Shown piece by piece: positions 1-12,700 of a stretch of 64,000 bases of DNA. A program made the translations under genes and the position numbers. Within the stretch, counting starts at the first letter, position 1; every line of letters begins with the position of its first letter. Where the stretch lies: NCBI GenBank assembly GCA_963965975.1, contig OZ014415.1, positions 1,369,001 through 1,433,000 of the forward strand. The letters run 5' to 3'. The DNA is from Xestospongia bergquistia (lineage: Eukaryota > Porifera > Demospongiae > Haplosclerida > Petrosiidae). Below the pieces are notes generated by a model. The model searched no databases. It was not told the DNA's origin and saw only the letters and a list, made by a program, of their open reading frames with translations.

Positions 1-232
1 TATTAGTTAAATCAACCAATCAATTTTTAACTTTATTATTGCATGTATTATTGCATTGTTATTTAAATGTGACTGTTTGTATTGCTATTCTTTAAACAGT
101 TAAAAAAGGCCTTCGACCAAAACATTCCATAGCTTTTTTTCAAGAATAGATTTCTATCACATTCATAAAACTCAACCAATCATCAACTTCAGATATTGCA
201 TATTTATTTACTATAAAATTTGTACTATTCAG
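1..232. other. AT-rich sequence upstream of the first visible exon
   Basis: No coding segment is recognised here. The last part is the intron leading to the acceptor CAG just before 233. The N-terminal exon or exons of gene A must lie further left, outside the window or unrecognised in this stretch. Confidence 0.5.
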
Positions 233-3200
233 GTACCTAGTTGATACCAAATGGTTCAAAAAATGGAAGAGATATGTTAGATATGACTCAGACCAATTTA
301 CAGCTGATGATGAAGATCATCCTGGCCCTGTTAATAATGCAAATTTATTTACAGGTAACAAATTCATCCAACTATTAGAGAAAGTTAAGTAAAATACCTA
401 ATACAGATATCAAGTCTCAAACTTTAAAAGATGATCTAAAGGAGGATGTTCACTATGCTTTACTTCCTGAACCAGTGTGGGATCTCTTAGTTAGTTGGTA
501 TGGACTGTCAGTAGGATCACGACCTATTCGTGGGTATGTTATTATAATGAACATTATTGCTATCTGATAACTTCTCATTATCTTGTTAGGTATGGTATTC
601 ATATGACATATATTAACAGTCTCAAAAAAATTCAAGGTGACACAAACTCATATGGTGCCCTTACAATCAATGGTGGTGATATACAAAACAAAAGTCTGGT
701 GAAAGTGTGCAAAATAATAGAGAAAGGCACTTGTTTCATGCATTTCCTGGAAAAGTTAGGTCATGCTAAGTACTTCTCCCAAAAATTAACAACTCAAGAT
801 GCATTGACAATTCGCAACATTGAACCAGATCATGGCAGTGGTACACTTGATTCACATAAACTCCTTTATTTGATTCTGGAAAAGTTAATGATGTTTAATT
901 ACGAATGCAGAAAAGTATTTCTATATGAACAATTTAATGATGAAGATGACAAAAAAGATGATGAAGAATCTTCCTTTCAAATAGCTGTTCATCCTATGGA
1001 CAGTCTATTTGCTTTAATTCATTGTGCTGATGACTTTTTACGACAAGATTTATACTCTAAACTCAGTTCCTGTCAACTTGCTGTTCCTCTACTTTTACCT
1101 GATCCTGTCTCTGATACTATAGTCTTTCCTTTATGGGCTATGTATTCTATTATCAAACAATGGAAATGTCAAGTACCAGGATCAGAGACAGAGTCCACTT
1201 TTGAAGTCTGTGATAGTCGAGTTGTAGACTGTCAAGCACCATTGATATCCTTCATACGTTTTCATCGTCCATATAAATGTTCTAAGTCAAAAATTCTTAA
1301 CAGTGTTATCAGTGATTTGAAGCATGATTTCTTCTTTAATCATAAATGTGAAGGAAGTAGTGTGACACGTCAGTTTGTAGATGGGCTTGTTGAAGCATGT
1401 TGGTATTTTCCTACTGGAGAAAAGAGTGATATCTTTAGTAATGTCATCACTTTTGCTAATCTTCGTGGAAATGCAAGTAAGCATACACAACAGCTTAATT
1501 TTCTAATATCTCAATCAGATATGTTGTTTGTCTTCTTAAATGAAGAAGATATTACTTTTAGAAATCTTGAAAAGTTTTCTCAAAGTAGTTTTCATGGGAG
1601 AGTCATCTTTATTTTGCATGCTTGCTCTAATGTTGCAAAATGGGAACTAAAAAAATCAGTTCCTGATTGCACAGTATTGATGTTGGATAAAAAAACAGCA
1701 GGTATTGTCAGGTCAATTAGATTACAAATAGAGAAAAGGCTGTGTGAATCTCAAATGCACCTTTGCCAACTCTCTCAGTGTTTAACTTTAAGCAATAAAC
1801 ATTGTATTAAAATTGATGTAGACAATCCATTCTGTAAACAAGGCAAAGTTTTAGCAAAGGATATTATGAAAGAATTGAATGGCATTCCAGCTGTTGAAGT
1901 GAAAGAGATTATGGTTCCTCTTCAAGGACCTAATCTGTGGCACGAGTGGGCTAAATTTGACAAGAAGCAATATCATAATAAGTGGGAGGACTCAGATTTT
2001 TTGGGAGTTGAAGGTTTTAATTCAGAAATGAGAAAACATAAAAAAGTGATACGTAAACAACAGTTTGAGAAAACAAAAAATCTCTCTGTTATGATGAAAA
2101 AGTTTATTAAAGTCTTATTACATGAGCCAATGGAAATAAGAAAGTATTTTCTTCAATGGTTAAAGTTTCATTTTGATGATAGTTCACATGAAAATTTATC
2201 CCAACTTCAGACACAATATGAAATTACACGTGGATTGTTGCTTAGCAAAGACATAGATCAAGCATACGTAGTTGAAGTTCTTAGAAAGCTTCAGGAACAA
2301 GCTAAACACTTAATTAATGCTTCTTTTGGACTTGAGCATTTATTTCGTGAGTTTGCACAACTTTACGAATCAACCATGGAAATGAAAAGCCAAGTCAACG
2401 AGGAAAGGCTTACACACATTAAAATACTTCCTAAAGTAGCTGCTGAGCTTTTAATGTCAGGTCACCCACTTGAAATAATTGATGGTGATGTTGCTCATAT
2501 ACCACTACTGTGGGTTACTGCTGTCCTTGAAGAGCTGAATCAACTCACTAACAATTCTACAATATTTATTCTTTCTGTCCTTGGTATTCAAAGTACTGGT
2601 AAATCCACTTTATTAAATACATTGTTTGGAGTTCGTTTTCCTGTTAGTGCTGGTCGATGTACACGTGGAGCATACTTTCAACTACTAAAACTTGATGATA
2701 AACTTTCCACTGAAACAAAGTGTGATTATGTACTAGTTATTGATACAGAAGGATTACGTGCACCTGAACTTAGTGATCAAGATACACAACAACATGACAA
2801 TGAATTAGCTGCATTAGTAATTGGTCTAGCTAGTGTCACTATCATCAATATATTTGGTGAAGTACCAGCTGATATTAATGGCATATTACAGACAACAGTA
2901 CATGCTTTAAAGCGTATGAAAAAGGTAGAGCTTAAACCTAGTTGTCAGTTTGTTAAACATCATGTTGCTAATGTAAGTGCCAACAAAACAAACAAAAGCA
3001 AAGAACAATTTCGAGCCAAACTTGATAGAATAGCAGCACACATACAGAAAGCTGACTATGAAGATCCATATGTTGATTTCAATGACATTATAACTTTCAA
3101 TAATGAAACTGGCGTTGATGATTTTCCAAGTTTATGGGAAGGCAATCCTCCAATGGCTCCTGTTAATCCTGCTTATTGTGAAGCAGCTGTTAAACTCAAA

Positions 3201-5459
3201 TCAAAGTTTGTTGGTTTATTAGAACATGCCGGTTTCCTCTACTCCATAGATGAGTTCAAAAAGCGAGTTACATTATTGTGGAATACTATTCTTAAAGATA
3301 ATTTTATTTTTAGCTTTAAAAACACACTTGAAATGGAAGTGTACAGCTGTGTTGATGCAGAATACAACCAATGGTCATGGAAACTACAAAAGCTTGTTCT
3401 TAAGTGGGAGAATAAAACACAAAATCGCATTACATCTAGTGATAATAGCATTGTGAAAAAAATTGAGCAAGAACAAATTGACATGATACATCAACAATTG
3501 GATGACAAATATAATGAAGTGATGGGAAAGCTCAAATTTTTTTTTGAAAGCTTAAAATGGTCATTGGCACCTACAATGGCAAAATGGCAAGTTGATTATG
3601 AGACAAAACTGAGGAATGTGAGAGATCATCACAAAGATGCTGCTGAGAAGTTTTGCCAAGCTACAATTAGAAACAAACATGCTAAGAGCAAATTACAACA
3701 TTTACAGAATGACAAACGAACTCATGTTACAACACTTGTCAAGGACCTTGTCTCACAAATGGATATCACTAAGGATAGGAAGCTAACAAGTGAGGATCAT
3801 CGTTTTCTTAAGGAAACATTTGATAGGAAATGGAATGAATGGATGCAAGAACTTTATAAAGAACATCCACTTCCTGAAGAGCAAAACATTAGTAATCAGA
3901 TTTTAAATTGCTTAAGAAGGGAACTAAAATTTAATGATCAGTTAATTCATTCTAAAGTGAATGAAATCTCTTTGGAACAAAGAGGACATTTACAATTGAA
4001 TATTGATACAAAACAACATTTAAAGTTTCATGCCAAATCTAACAAGTGGTTGAAAGCAGTTAAACATCACATCCTCAGTACAGAAAAGGATCTTGCTTTA
4101 GCTAAACAAATTACAGCATGCTGGCTGTCAGAAGCTGAATCTTTTTTAGATAAACAAAACAGTTGTTATAATGATCTGTTAGTTATTTCAGTAGTTCAAG
4201 ACCTAACTACAAAGATTGGCACTTTTGAAGCTAAGCCAGAAGTTACCTTCAAATTCACTCTTGATTATCGAATTGATATAATTTTAGAAGTAGTTGGCTA
4301 TGCATTACGTGTGTTTACTAAAATTCAACAAGACATGATAAAGGATCATCCAACTACTTATATGAAGTTATTAAGACCAACATACTATACAATATTCATA
4401 ACTTTATGCAATAAGACAGCTCATGAAAAAGCAGCTGCAATGTGCCTTACTGACCTTGTTGTCAAGCATTTTGATGCAACTCTACAATCTAAATTAGAAA
4501 TAGCCATTGTTACAGACATAAAACAAAGCAATGATATATTTTATAGTAAAAGAGCATTACAAGGCCATATATTGCTAAAACTAATAGAAAATCAAGACTT
4601 TAAATTATATGAAACTTATCTTACAAATATTTCAGAAAGCTTTCTTTATTGGATCAGATTGTTTGTAGAGGAACATTGCAGAATTAAAAGAGGGAAATGT
4701 GTAATTACTGAATTAGCTGAAAAAAAGCTAAACCAACTTGTGACAACAATAACTAATGCAGCTGAGGATGCTTTGAGATCTTCAATAAATATCAAGCAAT
4801 GGTTGAAATATTTTCATTCAAAGGTTTCAAGCACTTTACCACTTAATGACCAAGAACTCAACATAGTTGATATACAGGAAGATAATGACTTAAACTTTTT
4901 TACAAATGAATTTTTGAAAGGAATACAACAATGTAAAGAGGAGTATTTGGCAAGTTTTCAAACCCCACAAACATGTAGGGTATTAGACATGTCAACATGG
5001 GGTAAACATCCAGCTGAAACTATACTAGATACCATAGCTGGTTGTTGTGAACATTGTCCATTTTGTAAAGAGCAGTGTGAAGAAACTATCAGCAACCATT
5101 TTGGTGATCATCATTGTAGTCTTCATCGACCACAAGGATTAGGAGGATATCGCACAAGTAGTTCTCAGATTATGGTAATGGACTCATGCACAGAGCTTGT
5201 AGCCTCATATGGTACATTCCAACATCAAAGTGAACATGTCTATTATGATAATTATCGTCAGGTCTATCCAAGATGGTATATACCACATGAACGAAGTTGG
5301 AGTTCACCATACTGGAAATGGTTCATAATTAAATACAAGAAGGAAATTGCTGAGTTGTTTAATTATAAAGTAGAGCTTACTTCAGATACACCTGCAGACT
5401 GGGAATGTGTAGAAGAAGCAGATGCAAGAGATGACATTAAAAAAAGATTCAATATATAA
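233..5459 (+). CDS. Gene A: DUSP domain fused to a very large GTPase (VLIG/GVIN family), 5' partial
   Basis: Predicted exons are 233-354, 407-533 and 590-5459; the introns are 52 and 56 nt with GT-AG ends and matching phases (1, then 2). The first two exons encode a DUSP domain as in USP4/USP15-type deubiquitinases: it opens YLVDTKWFKKWKRYV, then has HPGPVNN, the stretch SQTLKDDL, and closes with LLVSWYGLSVG. The long exon encodes a VLIG GTPase of about 1623 residues. It has a P-loop GIQSTGKSTLLN (nt about 2583), a switch motif DTEGL (about 2743), a long helical middle, and the family's C-terminal Cys/His cluster GCCEHCPFCKEQCEE followed by HRPQGLGGYR. VLIG proteins are interferon-inducible dynamin-superfamily GTPases in vertebrates; the role here is inferred to be innate immunity. 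The peptidase part of a USP is absent. The long frame stays open upstream of 590, so an alternative start without DUSP is possible. Confidence 0.75.
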
Positions 5460-5500
5460 TTAGTTGCAAACTATTTGTTTTATTAGATACTTTGTGCTTC

Positions 5501-5506
5501 AATAAA
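5501..5506 (+). terminator. Polyadenylation signal of gene A
   Basis: AATAAA lies 42 nt after the stop codon. The matching 3' region of gene C also carries AATAAA, at 25631. Confidence 0.6.
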
Positions 5507-6375
5507 AAAATTTGTATTAAGTAAATATTGTATTACTTGATTATTAGGTTCTTCAAAACATTAACATTTTTTAAAAACTAAAAGTAAATATATGAAAAAG
5601 ATTGATGAGTAATTTAATTTTAAAGTAGATAATCTTCCAAACTGGGCAAGTATTACAGAGACAAAGCGCAGAGTGCTGACATTGACAATACTAATTAAGT
5701 TAAACACATTTTAAGTGCAAACTCAAGTAATGAGATTAAGAATAAGGACTGCAAACTGGATCACATATCTCAGATGTGTTCTGACTAGAGTTAGATATAA
5801 TGTAGAAATGCTCAAGATTCTGAATAACAATAGCTAGTAAACTACTACAGTCAATTACAAGCTCACAGACATCCAGATCAGTATCTAATTAAGATTTGTG
5901 ATGTATTATTAAAATAAAACGACAACAATTATTAAAGCTAAGTTATAAATCTGATTATCACTTCTAGTGTTTGTAGTTGTACTAATGTATATATATATTG
6001 TAAGACAGACTAAATAAATGTCATATTGTATTTAATTTGGAGTGATTGAGTGTGAAGCATCACAGAATGTTTTATCATAAAATACAGTTTATAACAATTA
6101 TGAGTTATTATTAGTTTGAATCAAATATCTTAGTTACTCTAAAATTTCATAATTTCTACTTTGAATTTTGTCATATCTATTTTGTATTATTTGTGTATTT
6201 ATCTGTTTATTGTCTGAGAAATTAAAGCTAAATTAGCAGGTCCCTCTAATTTTGACAACATGACTTTCACATGCAACAAATCAAATGAAAGAGGGACAAA
6301 TAAGAGTTATCATCTTGTTAGCAAGTCATAACCTATTGAGCCATGATTAAGTTAGTCATGTGACATTAAAGAGGC
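5507..6375. repeat. Downstream flank of gene A, paralogous to the flank of gene C
   Basis: No gene is seen. This stretch aligns by eye with about 25637-26470: both contain shared runs such as GTGAAGCATCACAGAATG and TTAAAGCTAAATTAGCAGG. It belongs to a segmental duplication that starts inside the GTPase exons (590 versus about 20590) and runs to about 8015 versus 27600. Confidence 0.7.
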
Positions 6376-6614
6376 ATAATATATATATTATATATATATA
6401 TATATATATACTGAAGTATCTAAGTCTGTTGAAGAGTGCTCGATGTCGTTAGACAGAGCGGGTTAGAACAGAATTAAAGGACAAAAGAACAGAGCTCTCG
6501 CTGTGTTGCTGTCTGACAATCGCATAACGCGTGAAACTCGGAGTAACAGCAACACAGCGAGAGCTCTGTTCTTTTGTCCTTTAATTCTGTTCTATATATA
6601 TATATATATATATA
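6376..6614. mobile_element. Foldback element with a perfect 49-bp inverted repeat
   Basis: The arms 6464-6512 and 6546-6594 are exact reverse complements around a 33-nt loop, and the whole is bordered by (TA)n tracts. In the paralogous position (about 26466-26480) there is only a short (TA)n. The element or its flank therefore entered after the duplication, or was lost from the other copy. No coding capacity is seen; a non-autonomous foldback or MITE-like element is the likeliest reading. Confidence 0.7.
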
Positions 6615-6663
6615 TGATTATTGTTATTATTGATTTGATCAGTTTATTAAACAATAAATCTGT

Positions 6664-8015
6664 TCAAAAATGATGTTGAATTGATTCACCCATTATTTCT
6701 TCAATGGTTGCTATGGTAACCTGTGTCTGTTGCTCCACCTCTATAGATTCATCTACAATCATATTAGTATAAGATAATAAACCACACCCATCATTACCTT
6801 CCATGAGTTCTGCTAAAAATGGGATTGTTTCAGGTAATAAAACAATAAACTCATCTCCCAATTTAGAATACATTGCCTCAGCTATTTTCAGGGTATACAA
6901 CCTCACCTAATAGAGAGAGAGTATGTATAAAGGGGAGATTAGTCATGTGATAGTCATCTGACCTGTGGATTAGTGTCTCTAGTCTTAAGTAAGAGGTGAT
7001 GATTTAAAGGTTTCCAATGATCCTCTTTACCAGCAGCTACTGCAAATTGTGCTATACAAGGCAACAAGTGAGTAACTATGATATTCAGCCATGTCTCTCA
7101 GAGTATTACAGATCTGTGTGTGTGGAACATTGATGAAGTAATTTAAAACAATGTAAAGGTTGTAACGGTAATGATGTAATGATACACTGGTACATTGACT
7201 ATATATAGTAACATCAGTATAGTGGTACACTGCCTATATATAGTAACATGGGTATAGTGGTAAGGCTACATTGGTTATATATAGTAACATTGGTATAGTG
7301 GTAGTGGTACACTGGCTATATATAGTAACATCAGTATAGTGGTAAGGCTACATTGGCCAAATATAGTAACATTGGTATAGTGGTAGTGGTATGCTGGCTA
7401 TATATAGTATCATTGATATAGTGGTAGGGGTACATTGGCTATATATAGTAACATTGGTATAGTGGTAGTGGTACACTGCTTTTTTAGTAACATTGGTATA
7501 GTGGTAGTGGTACACTGGCTATATATAGTAACATTGGTATAGTGTTAGTGATGGAATTGAAGTATGTGGACAGATGTAGCGTAAATGATTCCTTACCTGA
7601 TCAACTGATGATTTCATTAAACTTCTTTAGCAACAACTAAAAAATGATCCTTTATCATAAAGAAAACAAATATGAAGAGTGTCCAGGAGTAGTTCTTGAC
7701 AAAGATGAGTTTTACATTTACTAGAAAGATATGAGGAATCTTTGAAAGGTAGAGAACCTGTAGAAAGAGAGCAGAAATAACAACCAGCCATTAACACAAG
7801 TAGTATAAATAACTCACAAGGAACAACATAATAACTACTTTCTATTACACAAATACACTAACTAACCTTTGAGAGAGATAATACAAACTTCTAAAATGGA
7901 GAATATATTAACTACAAGATGACCAGCAAATAACAGAAATAATGTTTTCAATTTCAAAGCAATACTAAAAGAAGAGAAGATATTAAATTAACTATAAAAA
8001 ACATAATCATCTCAG
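6664..8015 (-). pseudogene. HEATR1: Duplicated 3' end of HEATR1 (pseudogene fragment)
   Basis: This is a partial copy of the last four exons of the HEATR1 gene at 26531-27600. The terminal exon (6664-6906) still encodes the C-terminal signature with VLLPETIPFLAELMEG. The next exons correspond to about 6962-7120, 7598-7760 and 7861-7960. The third carries small deletions relative to the real gene, and there is no upstream HEATR1 sequence to make a full protein. It sits directly downstream of gene A and in the opposite orientation, as the real HEATR1 does relative to gene C. Confidence 0.8.
7189..7556. repeat. Minisatellite, about 45-bp imperfect units
   Basis: Roughly nine units share a core GCTATATATAGTAACATTGG followed by TATAGTGGTA. 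It lies in the intron of the HEATR1 fragment. The intact HEATR1 gene has only about two units at the corresponding site (27063-27132). Confidence 0.8.
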
Positions 8016-8479
8016 ATAGACAACAGATTTTCCTATTAAGTGAAAGCAACATATGGTCTACCCTTTCATGTAAGTATAGTACAAGCGTAAGAAGAAAACA
8101 GAGTACATTATGTATATCTAATGAGATGTTATATAGAATCTCATAATTCTGACAATGAACTAATGACTATCATTAGTATATTAATAATGATAACAGAGTA
8201 ATGTTTATTAAACTTCTCAGTATCTCATTGGTTATTATAACTATTATAATCAAAATTATCATCATAGATTGGTTTAATCAACCAAACTATAGCACTATCA
8301 ATTAGTCACAAGGACAGTAATTCCATAGTATATTAATAATCTAATAGTGTTTACTAACTTACATTAGTTAATTTGCTAGTATGTAACTTGAAAGTCATGA
8401 ATTAGTTAAATGAAGAAACAATCATTGATTACCTCATTTGTATTATATTATATTAGATACTGAGACTAAAATAATAAAG
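8016..8479. other. AT-rich intergenic stretch
   Basis: No coding, RNA or mobile feature is recognised. It lies between the HEATR1 fragment and the first visible exon of gene B; any promoter or first exon of gene B would be expected here. Confidence 0.4.
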
Positions 8480-9121
8480 GAATATTTAATGGCAGACTTG
8501 GATTATACTTTACTTCCTAAATCAGCATGGGATCTCTTTGTTAATTGGTATGGATTATCAGTAGGATCACAACCTATTTATAGGTAAGTTATTATTAGTA
8601 GTATATTCAATATATATTGTATTTGAGATTAGATATGTAGTAAAATTTGGAACATATGTCACACAATATAAAGTTGAAGTGTATCCCTTAGTACTTAAAT
8701 TATGTATCTATCCAGCTGTCAATGATCTTAAAGTATCTTTATTTAGTAGATCATACACTTTTGGTAAGTATAACAATAATTAATTAACAAGTAATTATTA
8801 ATTATGACACATGCAAAAAAATAATTTTAAAATAATTACAACTAATCTCATTATTAGTTACTATATACATAGTATTGATTTACTGTATACATATTAACAG
8901 GAGTTACTAAGATATGTGTCATATTAGACTTTCTTAGTTACAATTACTTTGATACATAATGTCATAAAATATTATTTACCTTCATACAAATATGCTTGGA
9001 TCAGTTATAAAAGATTAAGTTTGTTATTAATTGAAAACGTGTGTTAACTGCAAACTGAAACAGTTCCATAAAGGCTAAGAAAGTATTGCTTTACGGCCTT
9101 CATAATGATTATTTTATTTAG

Positions 9122-9420
9122 TGGAGAAAATGATTCACGAATTGAATGACATGAAGGGTGGGGCTTTGAGGCATTCTAACCTTTATTCAATGGCCCTTCA
9201 AGCTCAGCTACGGGCTTTATCACTGGATGATGTAGAGGAGACTGGTAAAGAGTTAGGTCGTGGAGCTTATGGTGTAGTATATGAGGTTAGAGTAAGTGGA
9301 CTGGTTTGTGCTGGAAAGACTCTACATGAAGCTATTGTACAGGTACATATACTAGCTAATAATGAAATGATCACTACATCTTGTTATCTCTTTATAGAAT
9401 GAAACATTACTTAAGTTTGC
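9122..9420 (+). repeat. Tandem duplicate of the kinase Gly-loop exon (first copy)
   Basis: The exon at 9122-9342, its intron and the first codons of the next exon (from 9398) are repeated at 9577-9830. The first copy loses similarity right after the codons for NETLLKFA and meets a stop soon after, so only the second copy leads into a complete kinase. Both copies have phase 1 acceptors and phase 0 donors, so either can be spliced in. Confidence 0.75.
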
Positions 9421-10904
9421 TGACAAAGATATTGCAGTATTTTTAGATTCAAAGTGTATAATTACAATCCAATAATTGGAATAATAGTGTATTTTTGTTA
9501 TACATTGATATTGGCTACATGTTATATATATATAAACCTTGTGTAAACTTCCTTCCCCCTTTAATTTATATGTAAGGTTGGGTGGAAGCTATAGAAAAAA
9601 TGGCTGAAAGGCTACAATATGAACTTCAGTCTTTATCACTGGATAATATAGAGGAGATTGGAAAGGAATTAGGTCGTGGAGCTTATGGTGTGGTACATGA
9701 AGTTAGAGTGAGTGGACTGGTTTGTGCTGGAAAGACTCTACATGAAGCTATTGTACAGGTACATATACTAGTTAATGATGAAATGATCACTACATCTGTT
9801 ATCTCTTTATAGAATGAAACATTATTCAAATTTGCTGAAGAGTGTCTCTGTCACAGTCAGCAATGTCATCCAAACATTGTCCAGTTAATGGGTGTCCATT
9901 TCTCTCGATATTCTCGACTACCTATGTTAATAATGGAGTATCTTCCTCTGTCATTAACACAGTGTTTAGAAACACATCAAAATCTCCCACTTCAAATCAA
10001 GTACTCCATTCTTCTTGATGTTGCAAAGGGTCTCAATTATCTTCATTGTAAGAGATTTCCCATTGTTCATTGTGATCTCACAGCCAATAACATATTGCTG
10101 ACCTCTAACTTTATAGCCAAGATATCTGACCTAGGTGTATCTAGAATGATAGACACCTTTAAAAAGCAACAACTTACTAAAGTACCAGGTAATTTTCTTG
10201 TTATGCCTCCTGAAGCTTTTGAGGACAATCCAATTTATGACCACAAACTAGATGTCTTCTCGTATGGTTGTCTCATCCTCCATGTCTTCACACACCAATG
10301 GCCTGAACCTACATATCAATATGTACGTAAACAAAACAATCCAAATTCTTTTATGCTTATCACAGAATGGAATAGGAGATTAAAATATACCACAGCAATA
10401 TCTAGTGATAAACCTTTCCTTCCATTTGCCAATCTTGTCTAGAGAATGATCCTAAGAAGCGACCTACTATGAGTGATGCTATCATATGTGCTGAACATGC
10501 TGTTTCTAGTCTACCTCCATTGAAGAACACACTAGAGATGATGAAAGAAAACAACTTACTAACTGAGCGAATGAATCAGTTAGAGACACAAGTGAAAGAG
10601 GATACTCTTAAGATCAAACGAGAAAAGGAACAGATGCATGAAGACACACGCAGATTGGAAGAAGAAAAGAATGAAGCATTTGACATTGCTTATAAAATGG
10701 AGGAAGAGAAGAAACAAGCACTGCTTCTTTTACTTGACAGAGAACATCTATTGACAGAAAAAACCAAAACAATTGCTTCATTATGCGAACATTTACAAGA
10801 GAAGAACAGCTATATAGCACAACTGACTCATAACCTTCAAAAGAATGATGATACTATAATTACACTACGAACACAACTAGAACAATCTAACCAAAGGGGT
10901 AAGT

Positions 10905-11190
10905 AGATGAATAAAAATTTTGAATGAACAGCTAGATGGATAGATTGATGAATGAATGGATGAGTACATATAACAATAGATAGAGATAGTTATAAGGACA
11001 GATAGATATATTTTGATATTTATAGTGAACATACTATATGAATGAATGGATGGATATATGGGTAATGTAATGGATGGACGGATCAATAGAAAGAAAATAT
11101 CATTGAAAAGATACATAAAGATTGTGGTCTTTTCACAGTGGCAAGAAAAAAATTAATTTCCAAATATTACTTATATTGATATATTATTAT
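10905..11190. repeat. Intronic dispersed repeat rich in GGATGGAT motifs (copy 1 of 3)
   Basis: A stretch rich in ATGGATGGAT and similar words, ending near CACAGTGGCAAGAAA and a run resembling ATTTCCAAATATTACTTATATTG. Related copies lie at about 12700-12830 and 15260-15400. It is non-coding. Confidence 0.5.
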
Positions 11191-11287
11191 ATTATACACA
11201 TTTAAACCACAATAAATTTTTTATTACATACAAACTCATCATTAGTTTTACTTGATTTACAAGACAAGATACAAGTGTCACCATATT

Positions 11288-11309
11288 TGTATATGTATAT
11301 ATATGTATA

Positions 11310-11408
<99 letters not shown>

Positions 11409-11452
11409 TAATATATATATATATAATATATATATAAATATATATATATAAG
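11288..11452. repeat. (TA)n microsatellite
   Basis: About 165 bp of near-pure TA in the intron between the two coiled-coil exons of gene B. Translations of Tyr-Ile repeats here are artefacts. Confidence 0.95.
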
Positions 11453-12179
11453 TGAACCATATTTGTTTAACTTTATCTCTGAAGACATTTTACTAATCAT
11501 TGTTACCTACTATAGTCTCAACTACCAGTGGACATCATGACATACAACAAGTACATGATGTAATACAAGAGAAAGACAGCTATATAGCTCAACTCACTCG
11601 TAAACTTCACAAGAAGGATGAGACCATAACAACACTACAAAAACAGTTAGAACAATCTAATAAACAGCTCAGGAGTTCTGAAAAGACTGCAGGTACTAGT
11701 TATTATTGTAATTAACAGTTAATTACTTTATTTTACATATCACATCAGATGTTGTCAGTTATCTTCCCAAACTAGCTGTTGTTCTACAACCAGTACAAGA
11801 GTATTGGGAACAACTGAGTCTACAACTTAATATAGATCAATCTGTACTGACTGATATCAGAAGTAAAGGAGATTCTACAGAACAGATGAAGTGCTTGTTA
11901 GAGGTATGGTCTCTAAAAGGAGGTACATTGACACAACTTGAAGAGGCTCTACTTCATCTTGATATGAAACATGTAATTCCTGGTAAGAGCTATAGTGAGC
12001 ATATTGCATGAATGGATGTATAGGTAATGTAATGGATTTATATATATTTGTCCAGTAGTACCACAGATTAGACTTAACATCCCTGTAATCCAAGGATGCA
12101 CAGTATTGTCATGTAACATGTCCATAGATGACACGATACACATGTATTCTCCTCAATGTATTTTGCAGTATAATTAAAT

Positions 12180-12700
12180 CATGGGATGTCAAACATGTAT
12201 CTAGTGGTTTAGCTACTTCCATGAATATATTGTATCCATGAATGACATAGTACACATGTACATATAATGTATCCTGTGGTATAATTACTTATACAAGATG
12301 CCCCTAGAGTTATATCTACTTCCATGGTACATACATGGATACAATGTATCCGTGCAGCTAATTACACAGTTGCTAACCTATGGATGCTTTGTATAATAAT
12401 CAATGGTCACCATGGTACATAGATGTATATAATATATCCATGTTGCTAAGTACACAGTTGTATATGGATATATTGTATAGTAACCATGGTTACCATTGTA
12501 CATACATGGATACATTGTATCCACATAACTAAGTATAGAGTTACCAACCTATTGGTACATTATATAGTAACCATGGTTACTTTGGTATGTACATGGATAC
12601 AATGTATCCATGCTGCTAAGTGCACAGTTGCCACTGAATGGATATATTGTAGACTAATTAATGGTTACCATGCCATGTATGCATTGTGACATTACTGGAT
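12180..12700. repeat. Imperfect tandem repeat with short palindromes
   Basis: Units of about 100 bp carry variants of CATGGATACAATGTATCCATG, whose 9-bp arms form a hairpin, plus CTAAGTACACAGTTG and ATAGTAACCATGGTTAC. It fills the intron between the Death and ZU5 parts of gene B. Confidence 0.7.

Noticed and set aside
495-589. Upstream extension of the gene A frame as its N-terminus
   Set aside because: The DUSP frame, GT-AG intron 534-589 and phase match fit better; the extension shows no family similarity, although an alternative start is not excluded.
11192-11500. Tyr-Ile repeat proteins on both strands
   Set aside because: Translation of a (TA)n microsatellite.
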